From: Scleroderma bovista
Taxonomy: Eukaryota > Basidiomycota > Agaricomycetes > Boletales > Sclerodermataceae
Direction of reading: 5' to 3'
Assembly (NCBI GenBank): GCA_037178675.1
Contig: JAYMGJ010000060.1
Location: 1-41,111, forward strand
Length of the DNA stretch: 41,111 bases
Part shown: positions 1 to 11,606 of the stretch, piece by piece
Numbering within the stretch: the stretch's first letter is position 1
Layout of the letters: every line of letters starts with the position of its first letter
Notes under the pieces: model-generated
The model's input: the letters and a program-made list of their open reading frames with translations, nothing else
What the model was told of the DNA's origin: nothing
The model's database searches: none
Position numbers and translations under genes: made by a program

Positions 1-1071
1 ATCTCCAGATCTAAAGTTCAATAAATCATAGGTTGTGCTTCCCTTCTTTCTGAGTCACACAGAGTCACTCTGGCTCACTCTGACTCACTCTGCTGCGCAT
101 TATTCATCCCCTCTTGGCATTACTAATCCCCATTACTCCCCTTACCAATCACTTACCAATCATCCTTCAAATCATGCTTATCATGCTGCTTATCAATTCA
201 TGACTCATGCCCCTATGATTCATATGCATTATGTCATCGCATATGCTCATTTAGCTTTGATCTACTCATCCCATGCTTTCTCCCCCTCTCTTTTGGGCCC
301 CATGCAATGATCTTTCCATATTCTTGGTTATGCACCCCTTTTTACCTATGTTTTTGCTCATTCCCTTGGCTCAGCAGCTTGTTTAGGCTCTCCCCATCGA
401 TGACTCAGCCTGATTACACTGCTTATCAATCACTTACCAATTTCTTACCAATCTCTTACCAAGCACTTAGTCATTTGTGCTTACAGGGCCACAGCCCCTC
501 CTGTATATAAACCAGCAGCCAAAGGCTGCAAGGAAGTGTCTGCTTCCCCCTCAATAAAGCGACCACATTCACTCTCCCTCACTGTCTATAAGCTCTATCT
601 CTGTCTTTGGACTTGTAGGTCACCCAGTGCTGGCCTAAAGCTCCTATATTGCTGTTTATCAGATATATCTTGTATCTGATCATTTCTCTAGGCTGAAGCG
701 CAGTCTAGCATCTCTGTCCACTCCATCCCATCACTGTCCATCGCATCCTTGAAGCAGGAACTGTCCCCTTGCTTCCCTGTTGCTCCATCACTGCTGTTAC
801 ACCCCTGTTGCCAATCTATCATCGCTCTTCTATCCCAGGACTCTTCCTAACCACTGTGGTAGGCTGAAGAGGAGTCAATACCATCCCCAGTCGCATTCCA
901 TCCCCATCAGAAGCCCTTCCCTTCCCTCCTGCATCCTGCCTGAAGGCGTGCAGCACATCCCCCTGAGGAGATTAAATACCAGAAACGCAAAGGAAGACCA
1001 CCACTCGCATATTGCTGTCATTTGGTGTTGGTTGTTGGTTGTTCTGACCTCTTCCCTCACTTAGGCGCACA
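1..1071 (+). repeat. Ty3/gypsy-type LTR, 3' part, left edge cut by the window
   Basis: This stretch is the inverted counterpart of 39498-38456, with small indels; position 1 aligns to 39498. The shared block ends with TTAGGCGCACA at 1071, matching TTAGGCACACA at 38456 where the truncated gypsy element's leader begins, so 1071 is taken as the LTR 3' end (terminal CA). It carries a TATA box (504-511) and an AATAAA signal (553-558), as expected of a promoter and polyadenylation LTR. The short open frames inside it, rich in Ser, His, Tyr and Pro, occur in both copies and are not credible genes. Here the LTR abuts a copia LTR rather than gypsy coding sequence, so it is a solo LTR or part of a nested insertion. 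Confidence 0.75.
504..511 (+). promoter_or_regulatory. TATA box of the gypsy LTR
   Basis: TATATAAA lies about 40 bases before a polyadenylation-like AATAAA at 553-558. The same arrangement occurs in the inverted copy near 38990. It probably marks the U3/R promoter of the retroelement. Confidence 0.5.
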
Positions 1072-1072
1072 G

Positions 1073-1224
1073 CGTCACACTATTTGTTGTATATAAACAG
1101 TGTTCATCACTTATATAATACAACAGCTCTTAACCAGCTACCACTACCATCTCTGGTTGTGCACTCCACCCAACAGGTGAGTTGGAGTAGCAGTTCCTAT
1201 ACATATATAGGTATTGCTTCAATA
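1073..1224 (+). repeat. copia 5' LTR, truncated
   Basis: Nearly identical to the end of the 3' LTR (6685-6836), sharing the TATATAAA box (1090-1097 versus 6702-6709) and the terminal ATTGCTTCAA. It ends ATA where the 3' LTR ends ACA. The first 136 bases are missing at the junction with the gypsy LTR. Confidence 0.88.
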
Positions 1225-1238
1225 GGTTATGAGCCCTG
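1225..1238 (+). other. Primer binding site for a tRNA-iMet half-molecule
   Basis: GGTTATGAGCCCTG follows the LTR directly. GGTTATGAGCCC is complementary to the GGGCTCATAACC anticodon arm of eukaryotic initiator tRNA-Met, not to a tRNA 3' end. Priming by an internally cleaved iMet tRNA is known for Drosophila copia and several fungal copia elements. The same 14 bases follow the LTR of the unrelated copia element at 32446. Confidence 0.7.
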
Positions 1239-1607
1239 TGAGTGCACTGTGTGCAGCAATGCACCAGACAGTGCTCCAGCTCCCTGAGTGTCGCTTTAAC
1301 TAGCTTGATGCTGTGAACCACAGTGAGCTCCTAGCTGAGCCCCTGCACAGCCACAAGGCGAAGTCAGTCAACGACTTGCACCAGACAGTGAGCTCCTAGT
1401 TGAGCACCTGTATTGCCACAGGTGAAGTTCGTTGATGACCTGCGCCAACCATGGTGAACATCGACAACGACTTGCGCTGGCATGACCTAGTCATGAGTTA
1501 GCTGTTGACAGAAGTGCTTTCACTAGCACTCAGGTGTTTCTTCTTTTCTTGCTTGTCCATTGTCGCATTCACTTGCTGACTCCATTGACTCCCAACAGAA
1601 CATCACC

Positions 1608-2546
1608 ATGTCCAGCACTCTTGACAAGATGGTTCCCGTGTTCACTGGCTCCAACTGGCAGCAGTGGCACACCTCTATGCAGGCCTACCTCCGGGCACAA
1701 GGCCAATGGTATGTTTATTCGACAATGCAACCCGCTGCAGGTTACGATGACCGAAAGGAGTGGGACGACAACACTGAAAGAGTGCTCAGTAACATCACCT
1801 TGCACCTCGCCCCTTTGATCCAGGTTGCGGTCTCGAACCTTGACAACGTTAAGGACATCTGGGACCACCTCAAGAAGAACTTCGGCACCCCCAGTATCAG
1901 CTCTGCCTACGCTGAGCTTAGCAAGCTCCTGTCAACTACCATCTCCGCTGGCTCCCATCCCGCTCCGGCTATCACCAAAGTGCTTAGCCACTTTGCTTAT
2001 CTCAAGGACGCCAGCTTCGAGTTCCCTGCCCCCGTGCAGGCAATGATTATCCTTTGCAAGCTCCCTCCCACCATGGAGGTCATAGCTCAAATTCTTAGTC
2101 AGACATCGCCCGATGAGATCAAGAATCTGAAGCCCGACGGGATCATCAAGGCTGCCATGCTCTCATTCAAGCAGAAAGGCGCCTCTTTGCACGCCGGTGG
2201 TAAGGGCCCCCAGGCCAACAAGCTTAGCGCTGTGAAGCGCAAGCTGGCTGACCCAAAGTTCACCCAGCAGCAGCAGCAGCAGCAGCAAGGTGGGTCCAAT
2301 GGCAGTGCGAGCGGAAACGCTCCTGCCCAAGGACAGGGAGGCCACACTCAACGTGGCGGCAAGAAGGCTCGTGCTCGCCGCGAGAACGCCCAACAGGCTG
2401 CCTTTGCCACATACGTCCACTACAATGGACCAGAGCCCACTGTCGACCCTCATGCCTTAGCTCACACTCCCGGTGCTGCCCACTACGGCCCCCCGCATTC
2501 GATAATACTATTCGGGCCTTCGACTTGGCACACCGTCTGGGGGTAG
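1608..2546 (+). pseudogene. copia gag region
   Basis: The ATG at 1608 sits in CATCACCATG and begins MSSTLDKMVPVFTGSNWQQW, typical of fungal copia Gag, where the opening residues resemble the UBN2/DUF4219 type (GxNWxxW). An in-frame methionine also exists at 1560. The middle follows the usual Gag helix pattern, and a Gln run (about 2264-2287, CAG repeats) precedes a basic, RG-like tail that may bind RNA instead of a CCHC knuckle. The frame stops at 2544 because a C run at about 2489-2494 has apparently lost one base. The following frame, from around 2500, continues the protein with PAFDNT and onward. Confidence 0.85.
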
Positions 2547-4711
2547 AGCCCTCCTGCCAGACCATCCGCACCCTCGACCAAGTTGTGTCGATGGCAAGTG
2601 TGAACCTGGACCAGCCCGAGGCCGGTCCCTCCTCGCTGAAGCGCCCTTGTCTTGAGGAGCGCATCACGATGTATGAGGAGGACGCCATCTCCCTTGGGGA
2701 TGATGAACCCTTCACCAACAAGCCTTTCGCCGACGACGAGTTCGACGAAATCGATGCGATGGGCGCGGAGGCCAGCCTCTTCAGGCAAGTACCTTCTGCA
2801 CATGTGCTGACTGACACTGACATGCTCCCTTTACATGTGCGCTTTACGCCGTCACTGTATATAGCAAGTAGTAACTACAATTTGTCATGTCATGTCTCCT
2901 TGAGTAATGCATATACTTGTTCGTGTTCTCATGAAACGAGTGATGCACGCTGTGCTAAGTGTAAGGGAAAAATGGTCGACAATAGCGAACTATCTGGTGC
3001 CTTCTGGCTCCTAGACTCTGGCGCATCACACCACTTTACCGGTGACATAGGCGATTTCGCCTCCTATAATGCGCTAAAGCGAGCGCACTACGCCAAAACA
3101 GCTAATGGTGTAGCACTGATTGCTGGCATTGGCACGGTATTACTCCGGTGCCTAGACCACAACTCTGGGGATGAGAAAGTCATCACACTCACCCAAGTGC
3201 TCCATATGCCAGGTGCTACTGCATGCCTTATTTCTATGGGCGAGATGCTCCAGCGTAACTATAAAGTCACTGGCGATAAGCGAGGCATTAGCCTCATTCA
3301 TAAAGCTGAACGCCTATGGTTTGGGCCAGACCCAGAAGACGATCGCAACATCATTTTCGGGATTAGATCTATCCTGATAATTAGATCTAACTATATTGCC
3401 TCTGTGAGCAAAGTCGATTACGACATTATGCACTGGAGATTCGGGCACCCCTCAAAGGAAGTACTCCGACGTGCACAAAAACATACGCAGCGCTTCCCAG
3501 AGATTCACTTTCCAACTGAGGATTGTGTTTGCCCTGGATGTGCTCTTGGCAAGATGCCCAATTGAGCTTTCCCAGAGAATGAAAGACATGCTTCCAAGCC
3601 CTTTGAGCTGGTGCACTCTGATCTCAAATCCTTCCCGGTTACATCGTACCGGAAGTTTAAATATGTTATTACCTTCTACAACGACTATACTTCTCATGCC
3701 TGGACTATGCCTCTTTGCTCCAAAGCTGCAGCGATTACGGCTGCCAAAGATTTCCTCGAAATGGTGCACGTCCAACATGATACGCACGTCGTTGGATGGA
3801 TGTCCAATGCCGGCGGAGAGTATAAATCCGATCTATTTGATCGAGCACTCCTTGAAAAAGGAATTAAAATATATCAAAGTGCTCCAAGAACCCCCATGCA
3901 GAATGGCCGCGCCGAGCGTTTAGGGCGCACTCTCATGGATAAAGCTGAGTCTATGCAGCATCAAGCCTGCATCCCTGACTCCTGGTGGGAATTTGCGTTC
4001 GCTCACGCAACTCACCTTTACAACCGTACTCCGGTAGCTCGCCTGCGATGGCGCACCCCCCATGAAATGCTTAAGGGGGAGATGCCTAACATCGATCACC
4101 TCTGTGTATTCGGCTGTGGAGCATTTGTATATCTCCCAGCAATGGCTAGAGCAAATAAGATGGCTCCCAAGTCAGAGCTTATGACCTATGTCGGTGTTGC
4201 CCCTGGCAATGAGCGCAATTTCTTGTTTATGTGCTCCACCAATGCAGTGTTTACTGCTGCTCACGCCGTCTTTGACGAGCGTCATTTCCCTTGCTGCCCT
4301 AAGAACAGGTGCGAACCTCTTGAGAACCCTTTCGGAAGGGCAAATCCGAAACCAGCCACTGATCGACCAGGGAATCCCCCTGATGATACTGACAGTGATA
4401 ATGATGTGGAACATGACCATGGCTACCCACATCCCCAAGCGCAGGATGATGATCCAAAGTGCAAGGAACCCAAGGCTCCTGAGGAAGAGCCTAATCAAAT
4501 AAATCCTCCCCGTATGCCATCTCCAGTGCCTCCACCAGCACCGAGAATGCCTTCACCGGCGAGAAACCCGCCACCTCCGGCACCGCAGTGCCCTGGCCGA
4601 GCTGAACGCTGCCAGAATGCGCCACGACCTCCTGCAGTTAATATACCTGCCCGCCCCCAACGTGAACGTAGAGCGCCATTGCACCCCGGTAACGTGTATG
4701 GTGAGCGCTGA
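2497..4711 (+). pseudogene. copia protease and integrase region
   Basis: Protease motif WLLDSGASHHFTG lies at about 3006-3044. The GAG-pre-integrase zinc finger (HxxxH and CxxC around HWRFGHP and CVCPGC) is at about 3430-3550. TGA at 3563 interrupts the frame just after CALGKMPN, and the protein continues with AFPENERHASKPFELVHSDL. The integrase core has the first Asp (HSDL) and the Glu in NGRAER, but the middle Asp motif reads SNAGGEY (about 3804-3824) where DxGGEY is usual, so a catalytic residue is probably lost. A Pro-rich, acidic linker follows, then TGA at 4709. Both stops fall where Arg would be expected. Confidence 0.88.
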
Positions 4712-6502
4712 CATCCCGTTGAGCAACTCCAGGATATCGAAAGTGCCTCTCGATGGCGAGAAACAGTGGGTGAGGCCCCTAGGCCCCCACAACCAGACAC
4801 GCCAGACCATATCCCTGGTGGTTTCCCCAACACCTCTGCAACGCCCAGTGAGGAAGATGTGCAAAAGATGTGCGAGGAAGGGGGAGCAAACCTAGTCCGA
4901 TACCTGATGGGCAAAGCCCTCAAAACCCGCGAGCCTCAATATGAGAGCGTCCGCAACTGGTCCTACAAGGACATCGCTCGCTTACCCCAAGCTGAGCAGA
5001 AACTCTGGCGACTTGCTTGCCAAGAAGAGCTCGATGTGCTGCGAAAGCGCAAGGTCTTTGTCTTTGAGCTAGTTGACCATCCCCGAGACCAGAAGGTCAT
5101 AAAGAATTGATGGGTCTTCGACGTGAAGTCGGATGGCCGCAAGAAAGCCCGCTTAGTAGCAAAAGGCTTCTCCCAGGTCGAGGGATTAGATTTCAACCAG
5201 GTCTTCTCACCAGTCGTGCGCTTTGAAACAGTGTGCCTCATGCTTGTGCTTGCCGCACTTGAGAATTGGTATATCACTGGACTTGACGTTCGGAGCGCCT
5301 ACTTGTATGGCAAGCTCAATGAAGAGATCTACATGGAACAACCCAAAGGGTTTGCAGTTCCCGGGCAAGAGTGCAAAGTGCTCCGCCTCTGGCGTGCCCT
5401 CTATGGCCTCAAACAGGCTGGCCTAGCTTGGTGGCGCACACTCGATGAGTCTCTCAAAGAGCTCAGGTTTGAGTGCCTTAAGTCTGAAGCAGGCATCTTC
5501 TTCTACAAGAAGAAAGGCACCAACATCATCATCGGTATTATCTACGTTGATGACGCTCTGTTCTGCGGCCCTAACAAGGCTGTTGTTGATGTCATCAAAG
5601 CACAGTTCATGCGCAAATGGGAGTGCAGAGACCTTGGAGAACCTAAGGAGTTCCTCCGAATGCGAATCACTCGCAAGGGTCATGCTATCCACCTGGATCA
5701 ATGCGCGTACCTCCAAAAGGTCGTCGAATGCTGCGGCATGCTCAATGCAAAGTCCGCAAGCACCCCACTGCCGGCTGGCTACTATGCCGCCAAAAATACA
5801 GAGCCTGTTGATGCGGAACTCCGCTCCCATTTCCAGATGGTTATTGGGTCCCTCCTGTACCTTATGTTAGGCACTAGGCCCGACATTGCCTTTGCAGTCA
5901 CGCACCTCTCGTGCCATGCCGCGAACCCATCCCAGGACCACCTATCCAAAGCACTTTATATTTCTCGCTACTTGATTGGTACACCTAATTACTCCCTAGT
6001 GTACAATGGTGGATCCGGTGCTGGCCTGATTGCATGCACGGACTCAGATTGGGGATCAGACCCTATCTCTCGCCTCTCGCAGACAGGTTTCTACCTGAAA
6101 CTTGCAGATGGCTTGATCAGTTGGACTTCTCGTGCGCAGAAGACTATTGCGTACTCGTCCACTGAGGCCGAATACATGGCTTTGAGCGATTGCGCTCGCC
6201 AAGTTACCTGGATTCGGAGTCTACTTGGTGAGCTCAGCTATAAGCTGAAAGCTATCCCGATTTGTGGTGATAATCAGGGGTCCATATTCATGGCATCCAA
6301 CCCTGTAACAGAGCCTCGCTCCAAGCACATCGACATCCGCTACCACGGAATCCGCGAGTCAGTCGCGAAAGGTAACATGGAACTATTCTTTATTGATGGT
6401 GCTGAGAATCCTGCTGACCTGCTCACCAAGAACTTACCCCGCGAGAAGTTCACGAAGTTCAGAGCTCAACTAGGCTTACAGTTTCCCTCTGGCAGCATCT
6501 AG
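4712..6502 (+). pseudogene. copia reverse transcriptase and RNase H region
   Basis: The RVT_2-type reverse transcriptase starts near WSYKDI (about 4960), is interrupted by TGA at 5108 just before WVFDVKSDGRKKARLVAKGF, and then runs open from 5111 to 6502. Visible motifs are GLDFNQVFSPV, LDVRSAYLYG, LWRALYGLKQAG and the catalytic YVDDALF (about 5542-5562). RNase H carries TDSDWG, SSTEAEYMAL and DNQGS, then SKHIDIRYH and NPADLLTKNL near the C terminus. Apart from the single TGA this half is intact and of usual length. It ends 46 bases before the 3' LTR. Confidence 0.92.
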
Positions 6503-6537
6503 CGCCTTATTCGCTGAAGTGCTCTACGTGCAGCACA

Positions 6538-6548
6538 GCGAGGGGGAG
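6538..6548 (+). other. Polypurine tract of the copia element
   Basis: GCGAGGGGGAG directly precedes the 3' LTR that starts TGTTGAAG at 6549. This is the standard plus-strand priming site of LTR elements. Confidence 0.75.
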
Positions 6549-6836
6549 TGTTGAAGTTGCACGTGCACCTGGCGTAAACTGTCGACGAAGTGCACACAAG
6601 ACTGCAACCCATATTAGTGTAGACTTAGTAATAGTCCTCTTTAGAGTAGATGTTACATGTCACACATCACACATCACAGTCACATGTCACACTATTTGTT
6701 GTATATAAACAGTGTTCATTGCTTATATAATACAACAGCTCTTAACCAGCTACCGCTACCATCTCTGGTTGTGCACTCCACCCAACAGGTGAGTTGGAGT
6801 AGCAGTTCCTCTACATATATAGGTATTGCTTCAACA
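6549..6836 (+). repeat. copia 3' LTR, complete
   Basis: 288 bp, beginning TGTTGAAGTTGC and ending TTCAACA, so with the usual TG...CA ends. It contains a short run of CACATCACACATCACA-like repeats (about 6657-6692) and TATATAAA at 6702-6709. The flank from 6837 is Plavaka sequence. A target-site duplication cannot be tested because the 5' flank has been replaced. Confidence 0.85.
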
Positions 6837-9800
6837 GGTCCTCATCCTAGAAAGAAATGGCGGTAATGTGGGGACCTAGCACAGCATATTCAGATAAAGG
6901 ATTGCATGGATGATTGAGTGAGATGTGGTGTCAGCATTGGCAGGTAGGTTTACCACTAGTGGAGTGAGATGAAACTGGCAAGAAAGACTGTGGATAATGA
7001 TACAGGACAAAAAATAGAGTGGATCTACTTGGATCAAAGGCCTACAATTTCTGATTAGCATGTAGTGCCTTCATCCGAAGGAACATGTCACTGTCCAAAT
7101 GGTCAACAACAAAATACTTGTTAGCACTGTCCGAAGGAACCAAGACAGCACTGCAAATAATGGACTCCAATGGAATGAACATTGAAGATGTCCCTGGAAG
7201 GGCTTTGACCTGAGTGAGCTGAAAATTGCGGTCCAAAGAACATCCCAAACGTGCTAATGTGTATGGTTGTACCAGCGCAAACTTGAAAGTGCCGAATGTT
7301 GAGATTTGACATGTGAACATGAACAGAAGGTGAATGAATGCCATCTTGTCAGTAGTGTGCTGGATGAGCGCAGCATCAAAACGTGGTCTCCCAAAGAATG
7401 ACGGATTGCATCGCAGATGATCCATCATTAGTCCCCAATCTACCATCGACTCATAGTTCACACGTAGGTACCTGTATTCTCAAATCTATAGTAGTAGCAG
7501 GTGAAAGCATCAAACTTCAGGTACTAATCATGGGATACGAGTGAAGGCAACCTACTTCAAATTGAGGTGGTACAGTAAACCACTGGGTCAGTGCATAACC
7601 ATAAGATGGGAGTGATTGATTGATATATTCAGTGAATTTTCTCCAAAATCCCTCGAACGTGCGATCCTTCAAAGCACGAGTAGTTTCAATGTCTTGAATT
7701 GACTCCTGTTTGCATGGTGAACCTAGCTTGATGTGTCCATTAGCAACAGGACTCTGCACATTACAAGTTTCAGTGGCTCCACTATCTTCGTTATCCTCTG
7801 TGCCTTCCACTTGTTGTTTATACTCTTCAAGAGTGTCGACATGTGATCTAAGTAACTTAACTGCAAGTTTGTTGTGGTCCATTCGAAGAATCTTTGTGCA
7901 ATAATAGTGTTTTATTAATATAGATAATGATGGTGCTATGACACGAACCTGCTGAGCGAAATCTCTTCCATTTGAATTGTGATACGCCTCTTTTAACGGT
8001 CCATGGAGCTTCTCGTTTGGACGTGTGCTGTAATTATGTGCAGCACCTTTGGCCCGGATGTCGCGAACAACATGCTTCCAAAGGTGAATCTTTGGAAAAT
8101 CCCAGTTCATCTTCAGATCCGTTCAGCCAATCTGCCTGAGGTAATCCAGGTATTCCTATGCAGTAACATACCAATTAATATGAACAATGTGTACAGCACA
8201 AAGGCAATACCTTCAATTCCTTGTCGAAGACGAGTAGCTCCTCTTCAATCATTGCGAGAGTACTCTCAGTATGGATGTTGAGACCGATCAAGCTATCAAG
8301 TTGTAAGTAGCTGCGAAGCATGCGAACTAGCCGATAGCCCTCTGGGCTAGTCTTGCGCATCAGACAGATTAACACCGCATAGAACACTTGCTGTAGGTTT
8401 CACAGGGTTGGCATATAATCAAATATTGGGTACAGGACTAAGACAACATACCTTTGACATATCACGGAACTTATTTCCGTCACTGAATATGATGTGAATA
8501 AAGTTGTTGAAGTGCGTGAGGCCAGGCCATCAAGGAAACTCAGAAACACTAAATATTGTAGCTCAATGCTAGAAATGCTAGATGGATAATAAAGCTTACT
8601 ACTTCTCAACTGATGCTTCGTAATTTAGACCAAGGTCTTTGAGGATCTTTTTCAGTTCTTCCAATATGTGCTTCTGCCAAATGCCGAGATGGAGGTAATG
8701 TAAGCAGTCGAAGCTGAGGGTGGCATGGGGATCCGAAAATGCAATAATCCAAAAGACATTCTGCATTTAACATTATGGATCATATGAGAAGTGCAAGGAA
8801 AAATGAATGGTACACACTGAAATAGCACGCAGACCAAATGCTTTTAATCGCTCCTCACCTTTAGCATGATCAATCTGGTATAAACAAAGGGCCTCCACTG
8901 CATCAGCCACTATTCGGGCTGGAAATGACCTTGAAAGCTCATGGAGCCGGTCAAGGGGAACAAGGCAGACTGGGCATGGGCACTTTCCTTTTGCGCCTCG
9001 GATTAATGACATCATACACCTATATTGATAGATCTTGGTTTCAACACAAAGTAATTGATAGTGACTTACTGCTCTTCATAATCCCCTGACAATATGAGTA
9101 CCACTGGAAATAATGAGTGACAAACTTTGTCATAACAAGTGTGTGCATATCCTGTCTTTGAAAGTATGCCAACGTCCTCCAAGAACTTTACGAAGGACTC
9201 ATGCCAGACGACATGCTTAAGGTTCATGAATCCTTTCTTCCCTACTTCATCTGCATCTTCGGGAACCTTTGTTTTGGTTCGCCCGCATTAGTAAAGTCTT
9301 GGCTTAGACTCCTGAGAACTGACATACAATAGGTAACCAACCAGAAACACAGCCACCTCCCACTCCATTGCCATTGCGTATCTCTACAGGCAGATTTGTG
9401 CAGCGCACAATTACTGGATACCCTTTTACCAAGCCTTGTGTAGACAGTTGTGTCTTATCTGCATAGAGAATCAGCCCAAATGGGACAGCATCCTTAACAC
9501 CTGCAGGGAGCTGAGACTAGTTGAAATGAATTCGAAAAACGTAGAAAATACATGTTAAATACACAAAGATCATCATGATACAAGTGAACACACTTGAATA
9601 TCCCACCAACGGTCACCAGTCCAAGGCTCTCCAAAAAAGCGCTCATATTTTTCACCATCATGTTTGTGGAGGCGCTGTGCATCCCACACAAAGTGAGGTG
9701 TGAGTTGGGGATTCTGCAACAAGTCAAGTGCCCACTCTCAAATTGATCGTGTGTAAAGATTGTAGGTATGTTCTTCATTCTTGTACTTGGTGGTGACTGG

Positions 9801-11008
9801 GATTTCCGTAAACTACCAAATGATTAATTTCTCAGCATACTACTACAGACCAAATGTTGGAGTGGCATACTGGTGTCAATTCCTTTGCAGCGTTCTCATA
9901 TGCCTGGCGCAGATCATTTTCATTCTTCAAGGTCAGCTCGGTCTGCCCCATTTTGACATGAGAAATGAGGTCCAGTAGTGCATTGATATGGGTCTTGCTC
10001 AGTGAGGCATCCACTGCAATTTCAGCAAAATCGAGGTCACCACGAGACTGGAAAGGGCGCCATGGCTCTTCATCAGCAGGTACTTCAGGAGCATTACTGG
10101 TAACACCAAATTGCTCGAAACTCTGCAGTAGATCAGGACGGCAACTGTGTGGATGGAATTCGGTTTTAAACTCCTTTGGACAGTCAATAGATATCCTTGA
10201 AGTCTCTCCAGCAGGAAGAGAGCGCATTGACATATCAGACACTATCACAGATGTGTGAGAAAACAACTTGTACCAATGGGAGTTGGGTACATACTAGGAC
10301 TATCATTATTAACAGGTATAAACAGGTCCTCGGGCTCGGGATGCGATAAGGGATTGCCTATGGATACATCAGCTTCAGGACTGGAAAAAAAATAAACAGA
10401 CCACCTTCATCAGTATTAACTAAGCACTCGTCTACAGTGGCCACGATCCTTGATGGACCCACATGGGAACCGCCATTGCCATCAATGTTCATCCTGCGGT
10501 GTTGCTCATGTGCGTTGCCTATATGTAATCGAGCTGTTGATCCAATTAGATCAGTATTGTAAATATCTATGAGAACACTTACTATTGCACATCTGACTTT
10601 CGAAACGGTGGTTATACTCCTCGATTTCTTTCTGACTGTCCTTGGTCGATCTACAGGTGGTCTCATGCTTGTTAAAACCTCGGCGCTTGAATGATTTTCC
10701 ACAATAGGGGCATGGGATCCGAACATCATCAACGACGTTCTTGCGCTTGTTTTGCTCTGTTCGAGCTGGTCCGGCCATTGGTGGGATGAGTATTACAAGG
10801 TATGTTAATGGTGCATCGCCCATTACAAAACAATTACCACACCCCTTGGATTATGTCAATGGCTTGAGGACCATTGTTATTATCTGTTTGTCATTCCCAT
10901 ACCATTACCAGCTAAGTACAACCCCCATTACCACACCATTACGACGTTCGTTGTAATGAAGGCACTCGGTCGTAATGGCCGTTGTAAGGCTGAGTCATTA
11001 CAAGGGGG
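6837..11008 (-). mobile_element. Plavaka-type (CACTA-like) DNA transposon, one end lost
   Basis: A minus-strand transposase gene occupies 10778-7042. The upstream end (10823-11008) is a dense cluster of ATTAC/GTAAT motifs in both orientations, such as the palindromic stretch around 10926-10960, which is typical of subterminal transposase-binding repeats. It ends in a CCCCCTTGTAATG-like terminus at 11008 (minus strand). No matching terminus is visible near 6837, where the copia LTR begins, so the downstream end was probably removed by that insertion. Only a hint of the motif, GGTAATGTGG, remains at about 6862. Confidence 0.75.
7042..10778 (-). pseudogene. Plavaka transposase, many introns, two TGA stops
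   Basis: The start chosen is the ATG at 10778 (MAGPARTEQ), soon followed by a C2H2-like finger CPYCGKSFKRRGFNKHETTC. Further exons, all minus strand, read in order: EPWRPFQSRGDLDFAEIAVD (about 10030), HFVWDAQRL...GDRWWDIQ (about 9600-9710), DAVPFGLILYADKTQLS (about 9450), HVVWHESFVKFLEDVG (about 9190), GKCPCPVCLVPLDRLHELS (about 8960), SDPHATLSFDCLHYLHLGIW (about 8700), NWDFPKIHLWKH (about 8090), and a C-terminal exon ending at 7042. This order matches basidiomycete Plavaka transposases of the CMC superfamily. TGA codons at 8530-8532 and 8123-8125 fall at probable Arg positions, so the copy is likely inactive. Exon borders were not all resolved. Confidence 0.85.
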
Positions 11009-11222
11009 CCTGAGAAATTTGCGACATGTCTCTTCGAGGTTGCTTCGAGGGTGGACATAAAACTACCAGACGGGCACCAGTCCCTAATATGAACTTGGGT
11101 TTCTTGTGCAGATCAGCGGGTGGCGACGGCAACATCCTTCGATTTTTGGGGTAGTCGATAATATGGCCATAACCAGCTGCCAGCCGCGCTTGGCTTTTGC
11201 TGTTGGAGAGTGAGAAAAACAT
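10998..11222 (-). CDS. Small hypothetical reading frame beside the Plavaka end
   Basis: A 74-residue frame with GYGHIIDYPKNRR and a Pro- and Lys-rich middle. I do not recognise it. Its last residues read into the Plavaka terminus, so if it was an exon its natural 3' end has been displaced by the transposon. It lies head-to-head with the dehydrogenase gene, and the gap 11223-11606 would hold both promoters (an AT-rich TTTAAAATATA lies near 11411). It may equally be noncoding. Confidence 0.2.
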   Translation of the reverse strand: MFFSLSNSKSQARLAAGYGHIIDYPKNRRMLPSPPADLHKKPKFILGTGARLVVLCPPSKQPRRDMSQISQAPL

Positions 11223-11606
11223 ATTATTACTCGTATATTACATAAGCGTAATGTCCGGCTTTTCTTTGGCTATATTTGTCCACAACTGCAAGCCACCGTT
11301 CGGCTGACAGAATTCCGGAGCACAAGTGTCCGGCTTTCCATATTCTAACGACAACAGTCAACACCCTTGCACTTGCACGTCGCTCATTCATACCCACCCA
11401 CTTTTCCCTTTAAAATATACCACAGCCATGTAGTAGTTATCTTACATAGTATTGTTGCCAATCCATCTCTCCATTCCTGAAGGCCCTTATCATTGTCTTG
11501 TCCCTTTCTGGTCATTACCCTTATCTCTGCAGGCTGACGAGGTATTCACCCTTGTAGCATAGTCTCATTCTCATTCTCTTCGACAGGTGCACTCGGTTTG
11601 TCAGCC

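Larger units (their letters stand above)
1073..6836 (+). mobile_element. Ty1/copia LTR retrotransposon, 5' LTR truncated, inactivated
   Basis: Order is 5' LTR remnant, tRNA-iMet-type primer site, gag, protease, integrase, reverse transcriptase, RNase H, polypurine tract, 3' LTR. Integrase before reverse transcriptase is the Pseudoviridae (Ty1/copia) order. The complete 3' LTR is 288 bp (6549-6836). The 5' LTR keeps only its last 152 bp (1073-1224), the rest having been replaced by a gypsy LTR. Leader 1239-1607 has no convincing gene. The polyprotein was probably one frame; it now carries one single-base frameshift near 2490 and three TGA stops at 3563, 4709 and 5108. It is a recent but dead copy. 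Confidence 0.9.

Noticed and set aside
1569..2823. Minus-strand open frames across the copia gag region
   Set aside because: They are antisense shadows of the gag and pol frames, without domains.
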